Shown here piece by piece: positions 1-5,675 of a DNA stretch of 5,675 nucleotides. Each line of letters starts with the position of its first letter. The stretch's first letter is position 1. The stretch is taken from NCBI GenBank assembly GCA_902766515.1, contig CACXEB010000057.1, forward strand, positions 1 through 5,675. The letters are read 5' to 3'. This DNA comes from an uncultured Eubacteriales bacterium. Lineage in GTDB: Bacteria > Bacillota_A > Clostridia > Christensenellales > Aristaeellaceae. Made by a program: the position numbers and the translations under genes. The notes under the pieces were generated by a model, which was not told where the DNA came from, did not search any database, and was given only the letters and a program-made list of their open reading frames with translations.

Positions 1-153
1 AATATCCAGCTGTGCGACTATGTGAGGGACTTCGGCCACCTGGAGTTTTCCGCCGACGGAAAGCGCGTTTACAACCCCACCGCCTCAAGGCTGTGGTTCA
101 GCGAGAAGGGCGAGGCGCGTTTGATCGCCCCGGGCGAAAGCGTCCTTTTGTAA
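1..153 (+). CDS. C-terminal end of an unidentified protein (5' partial)
   Basis: An open frame enters from the left edge in frame 1 and gives 50 residues before a TAA at 151-153. The visible part reads as alternating short polar and hydrophobic strands and ends in APGESVLL, a pattern common in C-terminal beta-sandwich domains of carbohydrate-active or other secreted enzymes. This is only a structural impression; no catalytic motif is visible and I do not recognise the family. It is the only plus-strand gene in the window, converges on the minus-strand gene ending at 241, and is followed 10 nt later by a strong hairpin terminator, which supports 153 being a genuine gene end. Codon use is GC-rich like the neighbours. 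Whether it belongs functionally to the fructan locus cannot be told from this fragment. Confidence 0.6.
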   Translation, partial: NIQLCDYVRDFGHLEFSADGKRVYNPTASRLWFSEKGEARLIAPGESVLL

Positions 154-163
154 CGGGCATGCA

Positions 164-196
164 AAGGCCCGGGAGCCAAACCGGCTCCCGGGCCTT
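164..196. terminator. Intrinsic terminator between convergent genes, probably bidirectional
   Basis: A perfect 14-bp inverted repeat (164-177 pairs with 183-196) encloses a 5-nt AAACC loop. On the plus strand the stem ends in CCTT and is followed by GTTATT, a moderately T-rich tail, 10 nt after the plus-strand stop codon. On the minus strand the stem is followed by only TGCATG, so the T tract there is TTT. The hairpin lies 44 nt beyond the minus-strand stop at 241, so it can serve both convergent genes, more convincingly the plus-strand one. Its minus-strand arm contains CCGGGAGCCGG, the same core as the hairpin at 4967-4992. Confidence 0.8.
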
Positions 197-223
197 GTTA
201 TTGGGACAGGGCGTTTCCCCCTG

Positions 224-236
224 CCCCGAAGCGGGG
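224..236. other. Small GC hairpin just after the 241-936 stop codon
   Basis: CCCCG (224-228) pairs with CGGGG (232-236) around a 3-nt loop. It starts 4 nt after the minus-strand stop codon at 241-243 and could protect the 3' end of that transcript or add to termination together with the larger hairpin at 164-196. On the minus strand it is not followed by a T tract, so it is not an intrinsic terminator alone. A 5-bp GC stem can occur by chance in GC-rich DNA. Confidence 0.3.
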
Positions 237-240
237 TTTA

Positions 241-936
241 TCAATAGTACACGTTCAGCGTCCGCTGCCAGGGGATCTCGACCATTTCCTTGGAATTGCC
301 GTCCTTCACCGTGTCGGACATGGTCTTGTAATCCGGGATCTCGTCGTACAATGTGACGATGTTGTCAAAGAAAGCCACCGCCCAGGAGCCCGGGCTTTCC
401 TCGTCCCACAGCTCCAGATACAGTTCTTCGCCGATGTACTCGTGCAGGTCGATAATAAAGGTGGCCATGTCCGCCCAGGAACCGCCCACGCCCTTCTTCA
501 CGCTGGGGAAGCCGGAATCCTTGAAGTGACGGTTGCGGAAGAGGCCGATCTGGGTGCCGTCGGCTTTGAAGACCTTGACAGCGGCAGTACGGCCGCCCAT
601 GCGTACGGTGATATACCCAACGCCGCCCAGGATGAAGTGGGAGGAAGTGATGTGCCAGGGTTCGGGCTCGGGAATGGTGGTCGCCCAGCCGTCCAGGTGG
701 TACTCGCCTTCCTGGTTGTAGGGCATTTCTTCCGCCCAGTAGGTCTTGTCGGAGCTGAGGCCCAGGGGGTTGCCCTGGTCATCCACGGGCCAGCCTTCCG
801 GCAGGGTCCAGCCGGTGAAATCGCCGGTTTCAAAGCCGCCGTTCTCCACCTGGAAGGGGATTTCGTTCTCGGCAGTTGCGGCGGTCAGGCAGCACAGCAG
901 GGCAGCGGTCAGCATGACGGAAATCAGTTTTTTCAT
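241..936 (-). CDS. Small secreted jelly-roll protein resembling a GH32-associated accessory module
   Basis: This 231-residue protein has a Sec signal peptide (MKK, hydrophobic core about residues 4-19, A-T-A cleavage site after residue 22). CC at residues 15-16 does not fit a lipobox, so it is probably released. The mature part opens with NGGFETGDFTGW (about 33-44), then a YW...YNQEGEYHLDGW segment (66-84), LGGVGYITVRMGG (103-115), a DLHEYIGEELYLELWD strand (163-178) and WAVAFFDNIV (185-194). From memory, this order of motifs matches the beta-sandwich module found inside multidomain secreted GH32 fructosidases of Firmicutes and bifidobacteria, where binding of fructan is suspected. Here it stands alone with no catalytic domain, followed by a polar tail of about 35 residues ending in VYY. 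A strong ribosome site lies 8 nt before the ATG. It is last in the minus-strand gene string, after a 133-bp gap (937-1069) in which I see no clear promoter or terminator. The inferred role is extracellular glycan binding; function is not shown by sequence alone. Confidence 0.85.
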   Translation of the reverse strand: MKKLISVMLTAALLCCLTAATAENEIPFQVENGGFETGDFTGWTLPEGWPVDDQGNPLGLSSDKTYWAEEMPYNQEGEYHLDGWATTIPEPEPWHITSSHFILGGVGYITVRMGGRTAAVKVFKADGTQIGLFRNRHFKDSGFPSVKKGVGGSWADMATFIIDLHEYIGEELYLELWDEESPGSWAVAFFDNIVTLYDEIPDYKTMSDTVKDGNSKEMVEIPWQRTLNVYY

Positions 937-944
937 GGTGTTGA

Positions 945-951
945 CTCCTTT
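945..951 (-). promoter_or_regulatory. Ribosome binding site for the 241-936 gene
   Basis: The minus strand reads AAAGGAG, 8 nt before the ATG at 936. It fixes the start at the MKK signal peptide. Confidence 0.8.
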
Positions 952-1069
952 CGTTTGGGAAACAGATTGGCTGAAGTGTGACGGGAACTGCAGGCTGCGG
1001 GCATGACATCGTTTGTTTCCGGCGATCCCCCCTCGCTCAGCGGCCGCCCGTTCAACAGGGGCCCCATGG

Positions 1070-3421
1070 TTACGGATAGATGGATGATACGGTGCAGACC
1101 CGGAGCGAAAGCACGTCCAGCCCGCCGTCCGCGAACAGACTGATCAGCCGGGCGTCCGGCGGCGCGTAGGAACGGATGCTGATCGACTTGTCCCCGTTGA
1201 AGAATCCCTCCACCAGGGACCGGTCGATGAAGATCTCCATCGTGAGGGCGCCGTCCCTGAGCGGTACCGGTCCTTCCACCACGGACACGGGAGCGCCCTT
1301 GGCCCGGTTGCTGGTATAGCCGTCCAAGGTTTCCCTGGCGGTGTAATACGTGAAAACCGTCTGGTTCCGGCGGCCCTGCGCCTTGCAGACCAGGCCGAAA
1401 TTCAGCTGGTCCCGGGGCGCAAGCACCGCTTTGATATAGAGCATGTCACCGTCGATGGCGGCCAGCGCGGCGTTGGCCTCGTCCAGGGTCACGTTTTCCA
1501 TCGCCAGGAGTTCCCGGTCCAGCAGGCCGTACAGCCGGGGATCGGGGGCGACACACACATCGGTGCCGTCGTCGTTCAGGTACAGGTTCCGGGTCAGGCC
1601 CACGCAGTGCGCCCAGCCGGCCGCAGCTTCCTCCGGGCCGGTGCGCTGATCCTGCATGATGCTGAAGACGCATACCCGTCCGGTGACCGGATCGACCATC
1701 ACGCTCGGGCCGGTGAACACGTTGTTTCCGTAGTCCAGCATCCGGGGCAGCCCGCCGAACGCTTCATCCGGCGTGAACTTTCCGGTCCCCCTGTCAAAAT
1801 CGCCGAGGAAATAATAGACCTTGTTGTCTGCGATGCTGGCGGGCGCCGGAGAAATGAAGAAGGCATACCGGGTCAGGGTCCCTGCCCGGTCGGTCAGCGG
1901 CAGGAGGATGGGCAGCTCCCAGCTGGTGCCGTAGGTGACCGCCTGGTTTTCCATTTCATAGACGGGGCCCTTGTACCGCCAGTCCATGTCAACGGTCCCG
2001 TCCGCTTTCACCTCCAGCGTGTCCGTCACGTACAGGAGCGCGGTGCCGCCGGTCGACGTTTCGCTGCCGGAGCAGACCAGCATGTACCATTGGTCCCCTT
2101 CCTTCCAGATGTGGGGATCGCGGAATTCGCCCGGCCTGCCCTGTCCGGGCTGCTGGGCAATGGCCAGTTCGGGGCAGATCACCCATTCGGTCAGCTCCGG
2201 ATCGCTCAGGTCGGCCGGATAAGCGGCCCCGATGTTCTGGTTGGAGATCAGGCCGTCCGCGCGGAAGCTGTCGTTGCCCGCCGTAAAGAACAGGATCGGC
2301 ACGCCGTTTTTGTCCAGCGCCGCCCCGCCCGACCACACGCCGTCCGGAACGACAGAGTTTTCGGTGGGAACGATCGCGTCCCGGATGGGCCGCCAATGGA
2401 CGGTATCCTCGCTCACCAGGTGGCCCCAGCAGATGTTGCGCCAGTAGGTGCCGATGGCGTTGCTCTGGAAGAACAGGTGGTAGACGCCGTTGCAGTACAC
2501 GGGGGCATGGGGCTCGTTCATCCAGTGCTGGTAAGGGCCGCCGTGATACTGGGTCTTGTACGGATCGCCCGTCAGGATGTTTTCAAGGGCGATCGCCTCA
2601 TACGGAATGGGAGCCGCGTCCCTGTCGGCCAGCGCCGCAATCTCCTCCGGGGAAAGCGCCGCATCAAACAGCTGCAGCTCGTCCATCAGCCCGGCAAACA
2701 TCTGGTAATAGCCCGCCGGGATCTGCTCGCCATACGCGTTTTTGCCGATGAGCAGGCGCTCGTTGACGGCGGGCGCGATGGCGGAATCCGGAAAGATCCG
2801 CATCCTGGACGCTTCAGCGCCGTTCAGGTACAGCGTCATGAAGCCGTCCTCTCCATCGAACACCGCCGCTACATGGTTCCATTCGTTCCGGGCCAGGCGC
2901 TCGTCGTCGGCCCACAGGGTGAACCAGTCTTCGTCCGTGCCGACCTCGAAGCACAGCCGGCCAAAGCGCTGGTAACCCAGCAGGAAGCCCTGGTTGGCTC
3001 CCTTGTAGTACTGGCCCGCGATGGCGGTCAGGTGGGCGTTCCCGCTGAATTCCCCGTTGGGATCGTCCCATTCGAAGGCGCGGGGCGCTACCCAGACGCT
3101 GACGGTCAGCGCGCCGCCGGAAACGCAGATTTCCTCCGGCGCGTAAGCGATGCTGGTGGAACAGCCGTCGAACAGCAGCGATCCGCCCGTCACGCCGACC
3201 GTGCGCCACTCAGGATCCATCGGGTCGATGTACGCAGGCGCCAGGTACTGGTATTGGATGTCCGCGTCCCTGAGATGGCCGCTCAGGTCCCGGACCACGG
3301 CGCCCTGCCCCTCATCAAAGCCAAGGTGCAGCAGCGCCGTATCATCCGGCCCTGCCTCCGCCAGCGCAGCGGCCATGAGTCCTCCAAGAACAAGCAGGAT
3401 AAGCAGCAGCTGTTTCTTCAT
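1070..3421 (-). CDS. Secreted LamG-domain GH32 family protein (putative extracellular fructan hydrolase) with variant active-site motifs
   Basis: The 783-residue product starts at the ATG at 3421, chosen because GGGAGGG lies 7 nt upstream and the product then opens with a clean signal peptide (MKKQ, hydrophobic core, cleavage after ALA at 21 or AEA at 23). An in-frame ATG at 3439 would add six residues and lacks this site. Residues about 27-268 form a LamG/concanavalin-type jelly roll (LHLGFDEG at 31-38, VSVWVAP, WNHVAAVFDG at 181-190, LYLNG, GLMDELQLFDAALSPEEI). The GH32 five-bladed propeller follows from about 285: WMNEPHAP (300-307) in place of WMNDPNG, VWSGG (362-366), FRDPHIW (433-439) with D435 as transition-state stabiliser, and WELP (501-504) with E502 as acid/base in place of the usual ECP. 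The C-terminal sandwich has DRSLVEGFFNG (733-743). By family knowledge it would cleave beta-fructosyl bonds of levan, inulin or fructo-oligosaccharides outside the cell. The expected nucleophile Asp is Glu303, so activity and specificity are uncertain. No LPXTG, SLH or other anchor is visible. It lies 44 bp after the cytoplasmic GH32 gene, probably in the same operon. Confidence 0.9.
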   Translation of the reverse strand: MKKQLLLILLVLGGLMAAALAEAGPDDTALLHLGFDEGQGAVVRDLSGHLRDADIQYQYLAPAYIDPMDPEWRTVGVTGGSLLFDGCSTSIAYAPEEICVSGGALTVSVWVAPRAFEWDDPNGEFSGNAHLTAIAGQYYKGANQGFLLGYQRFGRLCFEVGTDEDWFTLWADDERLARNEWNHVAAVFDGEDGFMTLYLNGAEASRMRIFPDSAIAPAVNERLLIGKNAYGEQIPAGYYQMFAGLMDELQLFDAALSPEEIAALADRDAAPIPYEAIALENILTGDPYKTQYHGGPYQHWMNEPHAPVYCNGVYHLFFQSNAIGTYWRNICWGHLVSEDTVHWRPIRDAIVPTENSVVPDGVWSGGAALDKNGVPILFFTAGNDSFRADGLISNQNIGAAYPADLSDPELTEWVICPELAIAQQPGQGRPGEFRDPHIWKEGDQWYMLVCSGSETSTGGTALLYVTDTLEVKADGTVDMDWRYKGPVYEMENQAVTYGTSWELPILLPLTDRAGTLTRYAFFISPAPASIADNKVYYFLGDFDRGTGKFTPDEAFGGLPRMLDYGNNVFTGPSVMVDPVTGRVCVFSIMQDQRTGPEEAAAGWAHCVGLTRNLYLNDDGTDVCVAPDPRLYGLLDRELLAMENVTLDEANAALAAIDGDMLYIKAVLAPRDQLNFGLVCKAQGRRNQTVFTYYTARETLDGYTSNRAKGAPVSVVEGPVPLRDGALTMEIFIDRSLVEGFFNGDKSISIRSYAPPDARLISLFADGGLDVLSLRVCTVSSIYP

Positions 3422-3427
3422 GGTTTT

Positions 3428-3434
3428 CCCTCCC
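3428..3434 (-). promoter_or_regulatory. Ribosome binding site deciding the start of the secreted GH32 gene
   Basis: The minus strand reads GGGAGGG with 7 nt between its GGAGG core and the ATG at 3421. Because it lies inside the extension that an ATG at 3439 would give, it argues for the shorter product starting MKKQ. Confidence 0.8.
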
Positions 3435-3465
3435 GGCATGAATATGGAGATGACGGAAAGCGGTA

Positions 3466-4935
3466 TTACATCAAATGATGTGCTTCCACCGACAGCGTGA
3501 CCGGCGCGTCCGCGGCGAAGGTGATCTGGTCAGCCTCCATCGGCGTGGGGATCAGCGAGGTGACCACCCGTTCCCCGCCGTTGATGAACAGCTCGACGCT
3601 TTCCCTGTCCATCAGCAGGCGCAGGGTCAGCTCGCCGTTCTCCACCTCCGCGGTCACATGGTGCGTGTGGGCGATGTCCCTGTGCGATCCGCCCCGGCTG
3701 CGGTCGAACACCAGTTCGCCCCGCGCCAGGTCGCAGCGGATCTCAATATAATGCTCCGCGTTCCTGGCCACATGAAGGATAAAGCGGCGGCAGGAGGATC
3801 CTGCGGGGCGCAGGGTCACCGTCATGTCCATCAGACGTCCCTGCACGCCGGGCAGAACGGTCTCTTCGCTGACGGTCACCCCATCATGAAGGACGGTATC
3901 CTGCCACAGGGTTTCGATTTCCCGGACGGGCCGCTGGCAGAGCCTGCCCCGCCTCATGAAGACCTCGCGGGGCGCGCTCATCTGGGCGTACCAGGGATGG
4001 CGCCGCGGGGCTTCCTTGCAGGTTTCCCAGTTGTCCATCCAGCCGATCATGATCCGCCGCCCATCCGGCGCGAGCGCCGTCTGCGGCGCATAGAAGTTCA
4101 GGCCGTAATCCACCGGCTGGATATCCGTCCGCTCGAAGCGGCAGTCCTTTTCATCCCAGCTGCCCAGGATACAGACCGTGCCGTAGCCGGCGTGGAATTC
4201 CTCCCGCGCGTGCATTTCCTGCGGGCTGACGATCAGCACCTGCCGGCCGTCCAGCGGAAAGAAGTCCGGGCATTCCCACATCCGCCCATATTCCCCGCGG
4301 CTGGCGTCCAGCTCCGTCACGAAGCGCCAGTCCAGGCCGTCCGGGCTTTCCATCAGCAGGACGGCGCCCTGTTTTTCCGCATGGCGGTTGGCCACGGCCA
4401 TGCGGTACCCCTCCCCCGACCGCCATACTTTCGGGTCGCGGAAATCAAACGCGCTGTACCCTTCCGGCAGGTGCGCGTGGCGGACCACGGGATTGAGCAC
4501 GGCCTTTTCAAAATCCTTGCCGTCCCCGATGGCGACGCATTGCGCCTGGGTTTCCTGCCTGAAGGTGCCCGCGGGCTGCACGCCGGTATACACCAGCATC
4601 AGCCGGCCGTCCGGCATTTCCACGGCGCTGCCGGAGAAGCAGCCGCCCGCGTCCGCCGCCGTATCAGGCGCCAGGGCGCAGGGCATATAGGTCCAGTGCA
4701 GCAGGTCGCCGCTGACGGCGTGCCCCCAGTGCATCGGCCCCCACTGCCTGGAGAACGGATGGTACTGGTAAAACAGGTGGTACTGCCCTTTGTAGTAACA
4801 AAACCCATTCGGATCGTTCATCCAGCCGACCAGCGGCGTCAGATGAAAGAGCGGCCGCCCGGCGGCGGACAGCTTCATCGCCTGTTCCCGTTCGTATTCC
4901 CTGACCCTTTCCAGGGGCGTTGGATTTTTGCTCAT
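3466..4935 (-). CDS. Cytoplasmic GH32 beta-fructofuranosidase (sucrose / fructo-oligosaccharide hydrolase)
   Basis: This 489-residue protein has the usual length of a bacterial sucrose or sucrose-6-phosphate hydrolase and no signal peptide, so it acts in the cytoplasm. The start at 4935 is chosen because GGGAGG lies 5 nt upstream; in-frame ATGs at 4953 and 4959 have no such site. All canonical GH32 motifs are present: WMNDPNG (38-44, nucleophile D41), FYQYHP (55-60), FSGS (100-103), FRDP (165-168, transition-state stabiliser D167), WECP (220-223, acid/base E221), DYGLNFYAPQT (276-286), GWMDNWE (298-304) and QRPVREI (334-340). A C-terminal beta-sandwich carries DRESVELFINGG (443-454). By family knowledge it releases terminal beta-D-fructose from sucrose, sucrose-6-phosphate or short fructans. 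The neighbour is an ABC solute-binding protein and no PTS gene is in view, so unphosphorylated sucrose or fructo-oligosaccharide is the likelier substrate than sucrose-6-phosphate, though homologues are often named scrB or sacA. It is probably co-transcribed with the solute-binding gene upstream and the secreted GH32 gene 44 bp downstream. Confidence 0.95.
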   Translation of the reverse strand: MSKNPTPLERVREYEREQAMKLSAAGRPLFHLTPLVGWMNDPNGFCYYKGQYHLFYQYHPFSRQWGPMHWGHAVSGDLLHWTYMPCALAPDTAADAGGCFSGSAVEMPDGRLMLVYTGVQPAGTFRQETQAQCVAIGDGKDFEKAVLNPVVRHAHLPEGYSAFDFRDPKVWRSGEGYRMAVANRHAEKQGAVLLMESPDGLDWRFVTELDASRGEYGRMWECPDFFPLDGRQVLIVSPQEMHAREEFHAGYGTVCILGSWDEKDCRFERTDIQPVDYGLNFYAPQTALAPDGRRIMIGWMDNWETCKEAPRRHPWYAQMSAPREVFMRRGRLCQRPVREIETLWQDTVLHDGVTVSEETVLPGVQGRLMDMTVTLRPAGSSCRRFILHVARNAEHYIEIRCDLARGELVFDRSRGGSHRDIAHTHHVTAEVENGELTLRLLMDRESVELFINGGERVVTSLIPTPMEADQITFAADAPVTLSVEAHHLM

Positions 4936-4940
4936 GGGAT

Positions 4941-4946
4941 CCTCCC
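4941..4946 (-). promoter_or_regulatory. Ribosome binding site deciding the start of the cytoplasmic GH32 gene
   Basis: The minus strand reads GGGAGG, 5 nt before the ATG at 4935. It lies downstream of the alternative in-frame ATGs at 4953 and 4959, so those are unlikely to be the main start. Confidence 0.8.
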
Positions 4947-4966
4947 GCGCCATATGCATTGTGAAA

Positions 4967-4992
4967 CCGGGAGCCGGTCGTCCGGCTCCCGG
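4967..4992 (-). terminator. Intercistronic hairpin after the solute-binding protein gene (attenuator or partial terminator)
   Basis: A perfect 11-bp inverted repeat (4967-4977 with 4982-4992) closes a 4-nt loop. On the minus strand it begins 15 nt after the stop of the solute-binding protein gene and is followed by only TTT before CACAATG, so termination is probably incomplete. Such hairpins after binding-protein genes often stabilise the upstream mRNA or lower read-through, which keeps the binding protein more abundant than downstream enzymes. That role is inferred here. The core CCGGGAGCCGG is shared with the hairpin at 164-196. Confidence 0.6.
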
Positions 4993-5007
4993 CTGTGAAC
5001 AGAATGA

Positions 5008-5675
5008 TTACTTGGCCGCCGTGTAACGGTCGTACACCGTCTGGTAGATATCCAGCAGGTCGCTCATGCCGCAGCGGTTCAGGAAGGATTTGTAGGCTTC
5101 CCATTCCGCGTCGGAGGGGCCGCCTTCCTTCAGCCACTTGGCTTCGTTTTCGGCCACGGCGCGCTCAAAGTCGGCGCGGTAGAAGTCGATGTCGTCCAGC
5201 TCTGTCTCGGTGAACACGCAGTCCTGGGGATAGAAGCTGAAGTCCTTCACGAAGTTGAAGAAATAGTCATACGTATCAGCCAGGCGCTCCATGGCGCGGT
5301 CTTCCATGTAGAAGTACTCGTTGTAGTACTGGGAGAGGATCAGCTTCGGACCGGCCACCTCGTTCTGGGCCTTCAGCTCGCCGGCGGACTTGCCGTACTT
5401 CGCCTGGGCTTCCTCCGTGGTGATCGACTTCCACATGCCCTTCTCGTCCTGCTCGGTGAAATACACGCCGATGGGGCCGTACTGGAGCTGCATCACGATG
5501 TCGCCCTGATACCACAGGTCATAGAAGGAGAGCAGCTTGGCGGGATCCTTGCACTCCTTGGTGATGGAGAGCTGGCCCGCGTTGGTGGCGCCGCCGGTGC
5601 GCAGCGTCACATTGTAGGTGCCGTCGGGGCCGGCAAGGATGGGCAGATACACATAGTCATCCTTGTAGGGGCCGG
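5008..5675 (-). CDS. ABC transporter extracellular solute-binding protein, C-terminal part (N-terminus beyond window)
   Basis: The last 221 residues of a larger protein are visible; the frame stays open to the right edge, so a GTG at 5652 is an internal Val codon, not a start. The fragment resembles the C-terminal lobe of family 1 (LplA-like) carbohydrate-binding lipoproteins of Firmicutes: a GGATNAGQLSITKECKDPAK segment, a FYDLWYQGD helix (50-58 of the visible part) where helper lobes of these proteins carry the W-x-Y-x-x-D/E-G motif, then YGPIGVYF (65-72), and an acidic helical end with ERAVAENEAKWLKEG and a final YDRYTAAK. Family knowledge places it outside the membrane, delivering oligosaccharides to two permeases of the importer; those genes are not in the window and may lie upstream, to the right. 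It is followed by the hairpin at 4967-4992 and, 72 nt after the stop, the cytoplasmic GH32 start, which points to sucrose or fructo-oligosaccharides as ligand. The lipobox, if any, is outside the window. Confidence 0.85.
   Translation of the reverse strand, partial: GPYKDDYVYLPILAGPDGTYNVTLRTGGATNAGQLSITKECKDPAKLLSFYDLWYQGDIVMQLQYGPIGVYFTEQDEKGMWKSITTEEAQAKYGKSAGELKAQNEVAGPKLILSQYYNEYFYMEDRAMERLADTYDYFFNFVKDFSFYPQDCVFTETELDDIDFYRADFERAVAENEAKWLKEGGPSDAEWEAYKSFLNRCGMSDLLDIYQTVYDRYTAAK

Noticed and set aside
442..981. Plus-strand open frame of 179 codons across the small secreted protein gene
   Set aside because: The minus-strand frame has a signal peptide, a strong ribosome site and family motifs; the plus-strand frame has none and runs past the start region of the real gene.
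937..1069. Promoter or terminator in the 133-bp gap before the small secreted protein gene
   Set aside because: No convincing -35/-10 pair or stem with T tract was found. A 7-bp inverted match (GGAAACA near 959 and TGTTTCC near 1014) is too weak and too far apart to call.
3422..3439. Upstream ATG at 3439 as start of the secreted GH32 gene
   Set aside because: It would put six residues before the signal peptide, and the ribosome site at 3428-3434 lies inside this extension, correctly spaced for the ATG at 3421.
1607..3478. Long plus-strand open frame (over 600 codons) opposite the secreted GH32 gene
   Set aside because: It is antisense to a gene with clear signal peptide, LamG and GH32 motifs. 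Its translation is rich in Arg, Pro, His, Val and Gly with no recognisable domain, which is typical of an antisense shadow in GC-rich DNA.
3475..4998. Long plus-strand open frame (about 500 codons) opposite the cytoplasmic GH32 gene
   Set aside because: It mirrors a gene with all canonical GH32 motifs, has low-complexity His/Arg/Pro-rich composition and no recognisable domain. The sense gene explains the open frame.
5008..5652. GTG at 5652 as the start of the solute-binding protein
   Set aside because: The frame is open upstream to the window edge with family-like residues (GPYKDDY), there is no signal peptide at the GTG, and the homologous proteins are about twice as long.

Overview
The window is GC-rich bacterial DNA with tight Shine-Dalgarno spacing (GGAGG-type sites 5-8 nt before ATG), short intergenic gaps and Sec signal peptides of the MKK...A-x-A type without an outer-membrane apparatus. 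Together with the family resemblance of the proteins, this suggests a high-GC Firmicute (Clostridia, perhaps a gut or rumen lineage such as Christensenellales or Oscillospirales). The phylum-level guess is moderately secure; the order is only an impression.

Layout. A short plus-strand gene end (1-153) runs into a strong hairpin terminator (164-196). The rest is a minus-strand gene string, read from right to left: the C-terminal part of an ABC-transporter extracellular solute-binding protein (5008 to beyond the window edge); an intercistronic hairpin (4967-4992); a cytoplasmic GH32 beta-fructosidase (3466-4935); a secreted, LamG-bearing GH32 protein with non-canonical catalytic motifs (1070-3421); and a small secreted jelly-roll-like protein (241-936) resembling the accessory module often found inside multidomain GH32 enzymes. 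The last minus-strand gene converges on the plus-strand gene, and the 164-196 hairpin sits between their stop codons.

How the genes work together (inference). This looks like a Gram-positive fructan or sucrose utilisation locus. The secreted LamG-GH32 protein and the small secreted protein would bind and cut beta-fructans outside the cell, the solute-binding protein would capture released oligosaccharides for an ABC importer whose permeases lie outside the window, and the cytoplasmic GH32 would release fructose inside. The points most worth a second look are the Asp-to-Glu change at the expected nucleophile of the secreted GH32 protein, the free-standing GH32-type accessory module, and the 11-nt hairpin core shared by the two hairpins. 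No CRISPR array, mobile element, tRNA or rRNA was seen.
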